In this document: piece by piece, positions 1 through 11,700 of the stretch | Layout: every line of letters begins with the position of its first letter | How positions within the stretch are numbered: position 1 is the stretch's first letter | Assembly: GCF_020360975.1 (NCBI RefSeq) | Contig: NW_025408690.1 | Span: forward strand, 1-64,000 | Length of the DNA stretch: 64,000 nt | Source of the DNA: Hirsutella rhossiliensis | Lineage: Eukaryota > Ascomycota > Sordariomycetes > Hypocreales > Ophiocordycipitaceae | Direction of reading: 5' to 3' | The notes under the pieces: model-generated | Told to the model about the DNA's origin: nothing | The model's database searches: none | What the model saw: the letters and a program-made list of their open reading frames with translations, nothing else | Position numbers and translations under genes: made by a program

Positions 1-429
1 ACGGTAATCCCTGTTTGTGACCTGGGGCTGTTCCCTGAGCACTCAAAGGGATTAGAGTAAGAAGAGCCGAGAGGGTTGATCACCTGTTCAGCTCAGTACA
101 TGCCGCAGCCCACTACTTGTCCCATATATATAAATGAAAAGAGTTTCGGCCTGAGCCTACATAAGTTAGTCTCGCCGGGGCCCTTGCTTTCTCAGGTTTA
201 TGCCCCTTTGCGGGAGGCTAGCATGATCTGTATCACTCTTTCTTTAGAGAAACCAAGGTCACTAAGAAACGGACATTAGCATAGTATTTAGATACCAGTC
301 ACCTCTCAGTAAATCGATATACGAACTTTTGATGCAGAGCTATCTCTGTTTCTCTTACTTGATCTACTACCAGTATTCAGCCATTCATGTTGCAGCCGCC
401 TCGTTCGCTTACGTTAAACGAACAACAAG
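1..429. other. no recognisable gene
   Basis: I see no conserved coding signal here. It is the upstream flank of the amidase gene that starts at 430, and its short open frames have no family resemblance. Confidence 0.5.
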
Positions 430-2340
430 ATGTATAAAGAGAATCACATGGGGATGATCTCAGTCCTGTGCCTTTGTTTGACTGTTCTCTGTGTCTCGGC
501 ATATTCGACCAATAGTTACGTCTTTTTACCCGGCACTGCAATAGGTCTTTGTAAATGCGAGCTCCATGCTAACTCCTTGTGTTTAGCTAAATGGACCTTT
601 CCTAGTCTCATTATATGCTACGCTCGAAGACCTTCAGCAAGGACTTCTACAGGATGCTTCAATAGTTTCGACTTAGTAAATGTAGGTTCGAGAACGTTCA
701 CTTATATCATGTTCACACTACTTAACTAATAGCAGGCATATCAAGAGCGCATCCGGCAGGTTCAGGCAAAGCTCGTGCTGTCACCGAGATCAACCCAGAT
801 GCTCTTGCTATTGCAACGTTTCTCGACAAGAGAGGAATATCGGCGGCAAACGTCTCGTGAGTAGCAGCCACGACTTTGTGCCTCACTTGATGCTTGCTTT
901 CTCACGGCAAGTACAGGCCTCTGCATGGGATACCTATCCTTCTCAAGGATAACGTCGCGACTGATGGACAAGATGAATAACACTGGTATGTACTGAACGC
1001 TCCTTTTAGCCAGTTCCAGAACTTCCAGCAGTGAATCATGGCAACTAAGACAGCCTCAAGCCGGATCGACTCTCCTGCTCGGAGCAAAGGTTCCCACGAT
1101 TCTACGGTAGCGAGGAAGCTCCGCGAAGCCGGAGCTATTATCCTGCAAAGCAAACATGGACGAATGGGCTGATTTTCGCACCGGCGTTCTTCATCATGGC
1201 TATTCGCCATACGGGGCCAGACACACGCCGCGTATTATCCACATCAGAACCCTGCTGGGAGCTGCGGCAGCGGTGTGTCTGCCGACTTGGGTCTGGCCTT
1301 TGCAGCAATTGGCACCGATACAGGCGGCTCCATCTCATTTCCGTCGAGTTTTAACGGTATTGTAGGGATCAAGCCGACCGTAGGACTTGTCTCGCGCTAC
1401 CTGGTTATCCCAGCGTCAGAGCACCGAGACTCAGTCGGGCTATGGCGCGGACGGTACGGACGCGGCACATGTCCTGAAGGCCATCGCAGGACCGGATTCG
1501 GCTGACAACTACACGTCTGCAATACCGTTCGGCACTCTCCCGGACTACGTGGAGGCCTGCGATGAGAAGGCTCTCCAGGGAGCACGCATCGGGGTGCCCT
1601 ACAATGTTTTGGATCAAGCAACTGACCTGTGGAAGAAAGGAGGTCCTTGGGCCGATGCCTTTCATAAGGCATTGAAGATCATGAAAGATGCTGGGGCGAC
1701 CATTGTTGAAGCCAACTTCACAGGGCGGGCAGCGACAATCTATCGACCGCGACGATTCCATGACGCTCGGGGCGGACTTGATGACCGACCTTCCAACTAC
1801 TTTGCCCAGCTCATCGAGAATTCATCCGATATCCACACGCTTGCCGACTTACGGAACCGAACACGCAACGCCCCAGCCGAGGAGAACAACCTATGGGGCA
1901 CTTCGGTTTGGGATGACGCTCTCGATAAATTTGGCTTCAACAACACCGACCCACGCTTCTGGCCCAGCTGGCAAAGGCTTCAACAGCTCCAGGGCCCCGA
2001 CGGACTGCTCGGCGCCCTGGAGAGGCACAACCTACAGCCATAGTGTCGCCTACCATCTACGCTCCAAAAATGGCCAATTTTATCGGCGCGTCTGTCGGAC
2101 GGTACCCTTGGGACATTTTCCAGCCAACACGTCAATAATATCGAACACTGACCCAAAAATGAGACCCTGGTCATGATGGCCCCATCAATCCCCTTGCCAT
2201 GTCCTTTGTAGGACGGCACTGGTCTGAGGCCGAACTGATTGGGCTGGCGTATAGCTTCGAGCAGAAGACGGGCATGGGGTGAAGCGAAGAGAGTTATTAT
2301 GCCCGAGGCCGAGATCACTGTATCTTCATGCTACGCTTAG
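430..2340 (+). pseudogene. amidase-signature hydrolase, spliced but frameshifted
   Basis: This is an amidase-signature (AS) enzyme, a family that hydrolyses amide bonds with a Ser-cisSer-Lys triad. The first ATG opens a hydrophobic leader (MGMISVLCLCLTVLCVSAYS), so the ancestral protein was probably secreted. Family blocks appear in order but in changing frames: ATLEDLQQGL near 625, then AVTEINPDALAIA near 778, PLHGIPILLKDNVAT near 917, KLREAGAIIL near 1110, the core GTDTGGSI near 1315, and INPLAMSFVGRHWSEAELIG near 2185. Introns fit well at 682-735 and 857-916; others are likely near 545-586 and 986-1060 (the last ends in AAG). The first serine block reads GSCGSG where the family usually has GSSSGS. 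At least five single-base frameshifts break the frame. The family call is secure; whether the breaks are real or sequencing error is open. Confidence 0.85.
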
Positions 2341-2559
2341 TGCCTGCATTTCACGCCCCTAATAACCAGGCCGTGATTAACCAGGCTCATGGCAATCCCT
2401 GAGAATGTAAGGAGCACAATATCTCACGGAGGACGAGCAAAGGAGGCATAATATCAGGGACTGAAAGACTCTTGATTCTGCTATCTAGATCCGGAAGAAG
2501 GTGAGGTCTTTATAGACTGTCCTGTGATATTTGCTCTGCCGATTTGATGCTTCATTTGT
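2341..2559. other. junction between amidase and Helitron fragment
   Basis: No gene is seen. The breakpoint between the amidase 3' flank and the minus-strand Helitron remnant lies in or near this stretch. Confidence 0.4.
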
Positions 2560-5272
2560 GGAGGAAGTAGAGCATATCTGGACGTCTGACACTCTCTACA
2601 GCGTGAATATTAGGCCGAGACAACCCAGTTGTCCTTATCGAGCCCTTCTGCGAATTCGAGGAAGTCCTTTCGGACATGTCTTTCAGACGAGTCTCTTCAT
2701 ATCAGGGCATGTGTTGGTAGAGGCTCCGCCAGTGTAAATCAGCCGGGCTAAATGTGATGAATGCGCCAGGACAACCCAAGCTGTAGGCATACGCCTCGAG
2801 TCCTGCCTCTTTCTATTCCAAAGGGTCGCGTACCGCGAATTGACACCGCATGCCTTGTGATCGAGTTGATCAGCGCCTGCGCCCGTGGATCCTCAGCGTG
2901 TTCGAGCGCCTGAATAAGCTGCTCGCGTGAGCGGCTCACGGGTGCCATCGTGTTGCTTCACGAAGAATTTGGACCTCGCACGTGCTTGGGACCGCATCAG
3001 GGTGTTGAATGCGACAAAGCGGAAGGTTGGATGGCGCGCAAAACGGCCGTCGTGCCACCGCATCGCGTGCTCGATGTAATCCGTACTCAATGGACCGCAA
3101 GCGAGGCTCCACAAGTCGGCTCTGCCGTCTGGAAACAGGCAGGGGAATGCCAAGGAGAGCAGGGCATGAGAGTGATTGAACTCATTGATCGGCGTGTGCC
3201 GTATGTTGGGAAGCTGGAGCTCGTGCCTCGCCTGCCCTGGAGAGCCTGTGGCAAGGGTTGCCCCGCATCCGCTTCGGATTCACCCGCGAGAATAGACCAG
3301 AGCATCCAGCTCCGTGTCCTTGGCCAACAGGTCAGGCACCGCAGCCGCATCCTCTAGGTCAGGCTCTGCCTCCTGATCTTCCTCCGTCCCACATCGGCAG
3401 CCTCCACCTGACTTTGGGGATGGCGTCCACCACATTGCCGTCCTCGGGCAGTTGGCTCAGTCGCTCGTCGTCGATCGCGATGGATCGATAGCCAGGATGA
3501 TGATGGCGCAGGTAGTCTAGCCATATCATAACCGCCTGGCGACGCACGCGGAACTGGCGGGTGAATTGCCGGCTGAGATTAGCGTGTGACGACGTGTTGG
3601 CAGGACGCAGCAACACCGTGTTCAACTCCCGCGGCAGGAGGGAGCTGGTTGTACACCAAGCCAACCTCGCGGAGAAAGTGAACGACGTGCCCTCGATACT
3701 TGTACTGCTGCCCCGCACAAGCATAATGTCACGTGGACATGGACACGAGCAATCAATGCCTCTTCGGTAGGTGTGAGCTCGGGCAATCGGGTCGGTACGG
3801 GCCAAAGTCGAGCTGGTTTTCCAGAGAAGAAGTAAGGCTCGTCGGGGCCACGTTTCTCATCCTTTCGATAGCAACGCGAACAAATGCCGTCATAATCTAT
3901 TTCCATCTGAAACCAACACTCGCGGCATCGGCTGCAGTATTCCATCTGGTCATTGTTGAGCTTGGTCCAGAACTCACGGAGGGTGGCCCTATCGCAGTCC
4001 GTCAAGGCCCAAGCATCCAGGTCGCCAGTCCACGCCGGATCTTGTGCACGGAAGACCGCCATTTCTTCCGGTGGAATTATCACTGACTTCGAATACGCCG
4101 TGGCGGCCGCGACAGTCGATATTGCCGTCGAGGTTGTCTCTGGATTCGTCTTCCGGTTGTCTCGGCCGCCCTCCTGTGCCAGGGCAGGACCACGGCGGCC
4201 GCGTCTTGGCCGCGCAGACGGCTGCTGCAAGCGACCACGAACAGGGCTTTCATACACTGAATCGTTATCGCTGTTCTCGTCTTCGTTCTCGGCATCGGAG
4301 TTACAATCAGCCCTAATTGTTCACGGTAGCGACGCGGTCGAGCGGGGAAAGCAGCAGGTTGAAATAGTCCTCGGCGTCCATATCGGGTTCGGAAAACTGG
4401 TCTCTATTGCCCTTCCTGGCTACCTGATCCCCATTCGGCTGCGGCCGATCTCGACTCGCATCTACTTTCCTGTTAGCCCGAACACACTGCCGCAACGAAA
4501 ACACAAGGGACATCTTATCCAGGACACCCGAACCTTCCGAGACGCCGAGTTGAGATATGGAAGGAGTCAGGGACACAGTCTCCTGCACGACGTCGTGATC
4601 GATGGTCGCGCTGGATAGCGGCCAGCTTAACCTAGCCCCTGCGGTAGAGAGATCATCTTGCGATACCTTCCCGCCTTTGTGAAATCTAGCAGCCAGGTAA
4701 GAATAATTCATTCTGGTTGCGTTGCCTCGGGCAGTCGATGGATCAAAATGGGAGGCGACTGGATCGGTCGCTGGCTGCTCAGCAGGTGACGGGCCAGCGC
4801 CCGGAAGAACCGCGAGCTTTGTTGGGTTGGTGGAATTGGCGTTCCCAGCTCTATGTGCGGCTGGCTAATTGACTTTTGAATAACGTCATAGCTGCATGAA
4901 GTCGTCGTAGCTTCTCCGGCGAACTAGGCTGGGTTCCCGATCTCTCGCTGGGAGGCGACAGGTCAGCATCTGCCTCGACTCTTTTCACGCTAGCTCTCCC
5001 AGGCGAGGAAGGACGGGCGGCGAGGTCCCTCAACGTCAGAATCGCCCCTCGGGATCTTGAACACTTCACTTCGTTAGTATTGAATGTCATACGGAGCGGG
5101 AAGACAGAGCTGACATGAGAACTGCACCGACTCCGACAGTCCAGGCAGTTCTGGTGTTCCCGCCAGTTTTCCGTTTGCTCACGAAGTCACCTGCCGGTTT
5201 CTTCTCGCCACAGCGGGCACAGACGATCGAAGCCAAGTCAACTTGGAGCCCTTGAGTAGACCTAGAACTCAT
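2560..5272 (-). pseudogene. Helitron Rep-helicase, N-terminal fragment (separate lineage)
   Basis: Read from 5272 downwards, this is the amino-terminal third of a Helitron transposase. An ATG at 5272 precedes a Cys pair (CARCGEKK). A second zinc-binding block with two Cys pairs (CSRCRECW, then ICSRC) lies near 3930-3880. The block LTPTEEALIARVHVHV follows near 3770, then LLPRELNTVLLRPAN near 3610 and LAFPCLFPDGRADLW near 3140. ARHPTFRFVAFNTLMR, typical of the Helitron-like N domain, lies near 3030. A further match (ITFSPADLHWRSLYQHMP) lies near 2740-2690. The HUH nuclease motif and the helicase are missing: the gene stops near 2560. There are several frameshifts. It differs clearly from the three plus-strand Helitrons, so it is an older, independent insertion. 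Confidence 0.75.
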
Positions 5273-5331
5273 TATTCAGCCGAAGGCTTGAAGCAAGATA
5301 TCAAGACGAGTTGGGTCAGTGAAGTTTCCAT

Positions 5332-5365
5332 GTCACGCGACATTCCAAGTCACGCGACATTCCAA
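5332..5365. repeat. 17-bp tandem duplication
   Basis: GTCACGCGACATTCCAA occurs twice back to back (5332-5348 and 5349-5365) upstream of the minus-strand Helitron fragment. No function is evident. Confidence 0.7.
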
Positions 5366-6018
5366 GTAAACAAACCGGGACCCACTTTTAGGAGCCGTCA
5401 TCCAGTTGCTGATCGTTTTGCGACCGTACATACAAATTTGGGACCAATCAGAGCCCAAGAAACTTATGACCCTGTCTGCACCAATCCTCATATACGAGAG
5501 GAAGGCTCGCAGCCGCGGCTCGCGCAAAGAAGCCTTTCGGAACGAAATTTGGCGACAAGAGAACCGGAGAAGAGTTGGCTACAGAAGAGAGAGAGAGTTG
5601 GCGACAGTAGATTGGAGACAGGAAGAAGAGTGAGGTCGAGATACGAGACACGGCGAGAGACGTAGAGCATTATCGTGAGTGAAACCGAGACAGAGCGTCG
5701 GGGAGGCAGGCTAGGCCGCTGGAGGGAGATTTTGTTTAAAAGGCGCAAACTCAAAGGGCGTGGAGAGACGGCAGGGTTGAAGAGAGATGTGAGTGGGTAA
5801 TGCATGTCTGGGCGAGTGGAAGGCTCGGAAAATTTACATGTGCTACCGGTATAAGTCGTAGGTATAAACAGAGTAAGGAGTATATTGGGAAGTTTTGACT
5901 TGATCGTCTTCATGAAAAGGAGAACAAGAAGAGAAGAGAATGTGCTATTCGAGCCTTTGGCAGTTGATTTTGAGGATGATGAGACATGTTGTCATGTTGT
6001 ATTGTTTCGTTTGATGCT

Positions 6019-7438
6019 TTAAAGTTTAGAGAATATTCTTGGGCGGACGTCGGGCGCGCAGTGGTCGGGAAGATATCGACGCGGGAGGTCTGATAGAGCC
6101 AGAGGCGGATGTGTCTTGGTGATTGACCTGTTCGGTGTCCGTCTCTGACTCTGCGGGTCTTCCGGGGACAGAAAGGAGGAGGTATCGGATTTGGGGGAGT
6201 CTTGACCGTCACAGTCGGTGATTATGGTGGAAGTTTCGGGAGAAAGTCGCGGTCTCTTGGTTGGGGTTTGGTAGGGATCGGGCATTGACCGACTTGATGC
6301 CAGCATAAGGATCGACTGGGCCAGAAGCATGCGGCGTGGGGAGGCGGGGCTTTGGGCGGCCTTGGTTTCTTCGTAGAGGTAAACCTGGCCAACGCAACGC
6401 TATAGTCCGAGGGATTGCCGACCGCGCCTTGGGTGTCGTCGGCAGTAGTTGTGTTGCAGAAGCCTGGTCGGACATGGCCTTGTCGTGGAAAGTCCACGTG
6501 TCGGGGACGACGATGAAGATATAGTCTTGGTCGAAAGCCGGGGCATGTTTCATGATCTGGTGATCCAGTAAGCCGGCGATTTTGCCCGTACAGGTGAAGA
6601 GAGCGTTCGACTGGAACTGGCTGTCGCGCCTCTCGGTCATCTTCTTGCATAGGAGGTCCAAGGATTAGCGTGAATGGGGAAGATGACGAAAACTTGAAGG
6701 GGTGAAAGCCCTTGAAGGGGTTTGCCGGGAATCCCAGGACAAATAAAGGTGGAGAGCTGGACAAAGCCGCAGCAGCTCAGCTGGGTGTCGTCAAGGGCCG
6801 CAGCCGAGTTTCCATGCAGGAGGTCGCGGCCGGAGCCGATGACAGGTCCCGTGAAGGAGACAATGGGTTGTATCGTTGGGAAAGTATCCACCGAGCTGAG
6901 GGTGCGAGTGACAATTCTATGGATATCGTCAGGGAGGGCAGTGGCGACAGAGAGATTTGGAGCATAGACTCACGGTTGGTAGCTGTGATCGCGGACTATA
7001 AGCGCGGGGACGGTGTATTCTGTGATGTTATCATCGTCCGACTCCAAGCCATCACGTCGCTCGATTTCCCACGTCAGGGCAAAGGGATGAACACGGCCGA
7101 CCATGAAGAACCATTGCTCGGTCCATTCCGAGGAGATTATCTGTTGGTTGTATATGGAAATATTAAGGCTGAAGAAGATGCAGGTCGATGGATTGCCAGT
7201 ATCTGACCGGATTGCTGCATACCCGGAGTCGACAGCCATGAGGGCGTGGGAAGGAAGACCTCGCTAGGGTTTCTGCGTTGAGCCCTTTGACACGATGCTC
7301 ATTCTGGTAGGCGAACCTAGCCGGGCAGCCGGGCTGGACAAAGGCCATCATGGACATGTCGGCGCCAGCATTTTTCTGGCTGTCAAGAGGTTGCCGCGGG
7401 GAGGACGAGGTATCGACGTTGAGCTGGGAGGCCGACAT
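6019..7438 (-). pseudogene. Helitron-borne OB-fold-like protein, copy A
   Basis: This gene is divergent from the Rep-helicase, and the same gene occurs in copies B and C. It starts at 7438 (MSASQLNVDTSSSPRQPL). Conserved blocks are MSMMAFVQPGCPARFA and VKGLNAETLAR, then SEWTEQWFFMVGRVHPFALT and YTVPALIVRDHSYQP. An intron with donor GTGAGT follows (near 6970). After it come TFPTIQPIVSFTGPVIGSG, VFVIFPIHANPW, FTCTGKIAGLLDH and DYIFIVVPDTWTF. The tail is Ser/Thr/Pro-rich with a basic TPTKRPRLSPE segment that could be a nuclear signal. Alternating hydrophobic strands with glycines suggest one or two OB folds. I infer a single-strand DNA-binding helper, by analogy with RPA-like genes in plant Helitrons. 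A frameshift lies near 7230 and another near 6650. No named family was recognised. Confidence 0.6.
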
Positions 7439-8077
7439 CGTGAGAACATGGCAGATGTAGTCACCGTGGAAGTGTAAATGAGGGGTTACGCAGAGTGGAG
7501 GTGGGCATCCTATAAAGCAGGTTTTCTTGCTGCTCGAAAGAGGGCTCGCGGCTAGGGTCGGGGAGACTTAAGAGTCAGAGAATGCTACCTAGGTGATAGA
7601 TCAGAAGCGGGGGTATGCGGAATGAGCTGGCGAGGTTCTTGAACAGTCTCGACCATCTGGTTCTATGGTCGTGAGTGAAGTAGGGAGCCGGGGTTGGAAG
7701 TTGAGTAGGGGTGATGGCTATGTCGCGAGAAGTTGGAGGTCGGCGAACAGTAAGGTTAGTGTGGGTAAGTCTGCGGAGAAAGAAAGTCCAGCAGTACCTT
7801 CGGTGTCATCGTTGCATGGAGTAGATAGCAAAGGCGACAATAACGAATGAGAGTGAAGGAAAGAAAGAGGTTATGGTAGTATTGCAGGGGTCCCTTTGAC
7901 GGTCGTCGGTAGTTGGATGGGCATTGCGTGCGGCTGAGCGAGGCGGGGGCCGACCGTGTCGAGTCCACTATTGGGACACGGTGAAGTCGGATATAGGGAC
8001 GACCTGAGGAGGAGGATGCGAGTTGGTCACGAGAACTCTCAAGAGGGTTTGCAAGTCGAGACTCCGGTGGCTAGCGA
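7439..8077. other. Helitron A inter-gene spacer
   Basis: Copy B carries a close counterpart at 17632-18277. It separates the OB-fold-like gene from a duplicated piece of its own 5' end. I see no coding match. It may contain the promoter of the minus-strand gene. Confidence 0.4.
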
Positions 8078-8270
8078 CTACAAGAGGACAGGCAGGGGGA
8101 TCCTGGCTGTCGCTTTAGCATGAAGGCCGTTGATGCGACGTTGGTGGTGGCGAGGGAGCAAACCTAGCCGGGTAGTCCGGTTGCACGAGGGACACCGTGG
8201 ACATGTTATCGCCGGCAGCCTTTTGGCTGTTGCTCGACGAGGTGGAGTGGCAGATATTGATGGAGCAACT
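8078..8270 (-). pseudogene. duplicated 5' end of the OB-fold-like gene, copy A
   Basis: The minus-strand translation NMSTVSLVQPDYPARFAP, followed in another frame by RINGLHAKATARIPLPV, matches the first 60 residues of the gene at 6019-7438 (MSMMAFVQPGCPARFA, then VKGLNAETLARVFLPTP). Only this N-terminal piece is present. It lies about 0.8 kb upstream of the full gene, in the same orientation. It is a partial tandem duplicate or the remnant of a second paralogue. Copy B has the same fragment, so the event predates the split of A and B. Confidence 0.6.
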
Positions 8271-8723
8271 GATGCGCAAGGTGGGTGGGACGGCGTTGGA
8301 AGGGCCGGAGAGTATGGTTGGAAGTGTGCGGCGGGCGGTTGGCGCGGCCACCCCATGTGCCGGAGGTCGGCAGTAGCCAGGATTCGCTGGAGGCAAAAGA
8401 GAGCACGGCGATGGAAGGGCCGCCTTTGGCAAAGCTGGGGTAGCAGGTCGCACGTGGAGACCAGCCGAGGTCGGGACGGTGGACGCACATAGGGAGGGTA
8501 AATGGGGATTACAAAGGGGTAGTAGTATTGCATCGCTTCGGTACCATAGGCAAGCATTATAAGGAAGAAATGCCACGGCCATGAGAGTGATCGTTAGGAA
8601 GCTTCCCACTCGGAAAGAAATAGTGTACGCCAAGAAGCGAGATTATCCAAGTGGAAGTGCTCCGAGCCAAAACTTTCTAGCCTGTTGCCAATCCACGCTA
8701 GTCGACGTCGAGGAGGCAGTAGC

Positions 8724-11700
8724 ATGGCGGACAGTCCTGCAGGGAAGCTAGGCGAGGCGGCCGCTCACCGTGGAGCCTGTTCGTTGTCAGTCGAGGATGG
8801 AGAAGAGGGTAGGAACGGGGGAGTGCCTGTTTCGGGGTGCGGAGATGATACAGGGGCAACTCCCGAGAAGGGCACGGAGCACGGGAGACAAGGTTGGGGC
8901 GGTTCGGGAGATACAGATCAGTGGCGAATGAAGCATTAACGTTCCGGCTGATTCAGCCTAAGCAGTCTGCGGTCGAAGAAACCGCATGGAGAAAGCATGC
9001 AGAGGCGATCGCAAAGTCACTGCCGAGAAGACCGCCGCGAGGCGGTTTGCGGTCAAGCAGAGCACGGAAGTCCCGTAATTTGGTCAGCAGCGGAAATTCC
9101 GCGCAACGTCAGTCACCGAGTCCGCTTCCGAGGTTCGTGTTGCCTACAGAACGTGGAGACCAGGGGCAGTGGGCTCTAACAGTCCGCCCTTCATCGGCCG
9201 TTTTGCCCCAGGAGAGGGGTCCTGAAGGTGACGGGCAGGGAGATAAGGCGGCGACCGGCGGTGTCCCGGGTGTTCGTTCGAAAAAGGGACCGACGCTCCG
9301 ACCTATCCAGCCCAAGGATACGACTTTCCAAGACCTAAGACGAACGGCGCAATTTGCAGCATCGATTGCATGGGGTTTGCCCAAGCTCCGTCGGGGACCG
9401 GTTCGGCGGCCAAGGGCACAGGTGGGTGTGGACGATGGCGCAGCAGAGGCAGCGGACGGCTCGCTGCGCGGACAGAGGCAGTCCCGGAGGCGGAGAAGAG
9501 AGCCCGTCTTCCTAGCCGGGATGGGCGCCCGATAAAACAGGTCCGAAGTGGAATCGGAAGGCATAGGAGACGGGAGCTGCAGGCCGAAGACCTGGCGAGT
9601 GTGCTGCGCTTTTTGGAGGAAGACTTTGCCTTGAAGGAGAGATTGTCTAACGATCAGACGTGGTGCACGCCAATACCGCTCGAGAGGAAGGTGTCGACGG
9701 TGCGAGACTTCTATCAGGCGTTCCACGATGCGAGCACGTTGCCGATACGGACCTGCATGGTGTGCTACCGCAAGTGTACGAGAGGAGAGTTGAGGGAGAT
9801 TACATGGGATCATTGGCTGTCAAGTTGCGTACCAAAGGGCGGCCGCTCACCATTTTCATGCCGGAGTTGCTTTCCTGAGGGCGAGTCCGTGTCGGTGTGC
9901 GCCGAGTGTGGCCGATGCCTGGCGCGCAGGAGCCTGTCGCCGGCGATCCACCTTCACAGTCGCCTTGGCTGCGAGCACATGTTCCCGATGAGCTCAAGGG
10001 ACTGACGCCGGTCGAAGAGAAGCTCATCTCGCTGAACTCATGTTACGGGTTTGTCACGAGATATAGCATTCCGGGCGGGCAGAGGCAGAGCGTGAAGTAT
10101 CCGAGGCATGTCAGGGCCACATCACGGTGTTTCCGAACAATGTGCAGGAGCTGGCCACCAAAGTGCTCCCGCACCCCTTTGCAAGCACTGGACGAGATCC
10201 ACATCTCGTGGCAGGGCGCGGAGAAGCCGGCACCGAGCGACCTGTCGAGTCTCTTGTCGGTGAGGCGGCGGGTGGTCGAGAGGGCCCTTGTCTGGCTGAA
10301 GCGGAACAACCCCCACTACGCCGAGATCGAGATCGACGCGGCGGAGATGGAGAGCTGGGGAGACTCGATACACGGGGTACCGTCGTCGGTGTGCGATCGT
10401 ATGGAGCGGAACGAGCCGTCTGGGTGAGAAAGCGCGGACGGCGCACGTTGTGCCGCCCACGGAACGCGCCATGGACGAGGAGGGGCCGGTGGAGATCGAG
10501 GAGCTCTTCGCCCTGCTCAACCAAGGACAAGAAGCCGGCGGCCAGGGTGAAGGTCACGGGCCCAACGGAGAAGGCGCGGTTCGCGATGGAAGTGACGCCT
10601 GCCCCGACCAGAACGTTCCAGCGATCAACGAGGTGACGTCTTCTGGCATGTTCGCGCTCGACGGACCGCCAGACGTCGCGGACGTGGAGAAGCTGCAGTT
10701 TGCCTGTGACGCTGTTGGTGAAGGTGCCGACGACGGCCGTGCGGGCCCGAGAGCGTGGGTCGGGTCCCTAGCCGGGGGGGTTCGGGGGCGTGGCGACGGT
10801 GGTTGTGAGCCATACATCCGGGTTTCGCGGGGGGGTGAGTTTACCGATTCCTTTGAGGCGTCCTTCTTTGCCAGGACGTTCCCGACCCTGTTCCCATTTG
10901 GCGTTGGGGACCAAGGCTGGTTGAAGAGACCATGGTCGACGCGGGAAGGTCACGGCCAACTTGCGAGGCAGGGCTGTCGAGGCAGAGGCGGCCGCGGAGA
11001 CCCGTATCGTCTCGAAGCTTGAACCTCCAGGCGTGGGCCGAGATCGTGCTCCGGCGCCATGGTGGTCGATTTGCACTGCACCACATCTTCACGTTTCTCG
11101 TCTTCAAGACGGGGGTGCGCTCGAGGAACCGCCGCGTCAGCATGTTGAGTGTGGGAGGAAGAACTTCCGCAAGGTAGAGCGCATCGTGCGTTCGATGACC
11201 ACAGAAAGGCTAGCGGCGGCGAGGGTCGAGTTGGAGAGCTCGGGTAAGACGACCGATGGTGACGTGAAGGAGCTTCTCAGGAGCCTCTCGCTTTACGGCC
11301 ACCGGCAGCCCATGTCGAGAGGTCCGTCTCAATATGCGGCGGAAAATCCAGTCGCTCATCGTCGGATATGGCGTGCCGGCCATCTGGTTCACCATCAACC
11401 CGAACGACATTACGAACCCGGTGAAGCTGCGACTGGCGGCATACCGCACACGCGATCCCGACGCGGCCGAGGAGTTCTTAGAAGGCCTTGGGGATGCGTA
11501 TAAGCGGGCACGGCTGGCGATATCGGATCCCATGAGCTCGGCCGTGTTCTTCCACCGCGAGATGAAGCTGTTCTTCGATCATTACGTGAAGGTCGGTGAA
11601 GAGTCGGTATTCGGGCGCATCGGCAAGTACTATGGCGCCGTGGAGACGAACGAACGAGGGGCGCTTCATGTTCACGGCTTGCTCTGGCTGCACGGGAACG

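Noticed and set aside
430..729. Short Cys-containing secreted protein, candidate effector
   Set aside because: The leader is followed by the amidase block ATLEDLQQGL in the next frame and then a well-formed intron (682-735), so it is the first exon of the amidase.
8115..8633. Minus-strand 172-residue frame with hydrophobic segments
   Set aside because: Only the last part matches anything (the N-terminus of the OB-fold-like gene). The rest is a chance open frame in GC-rich DNA.
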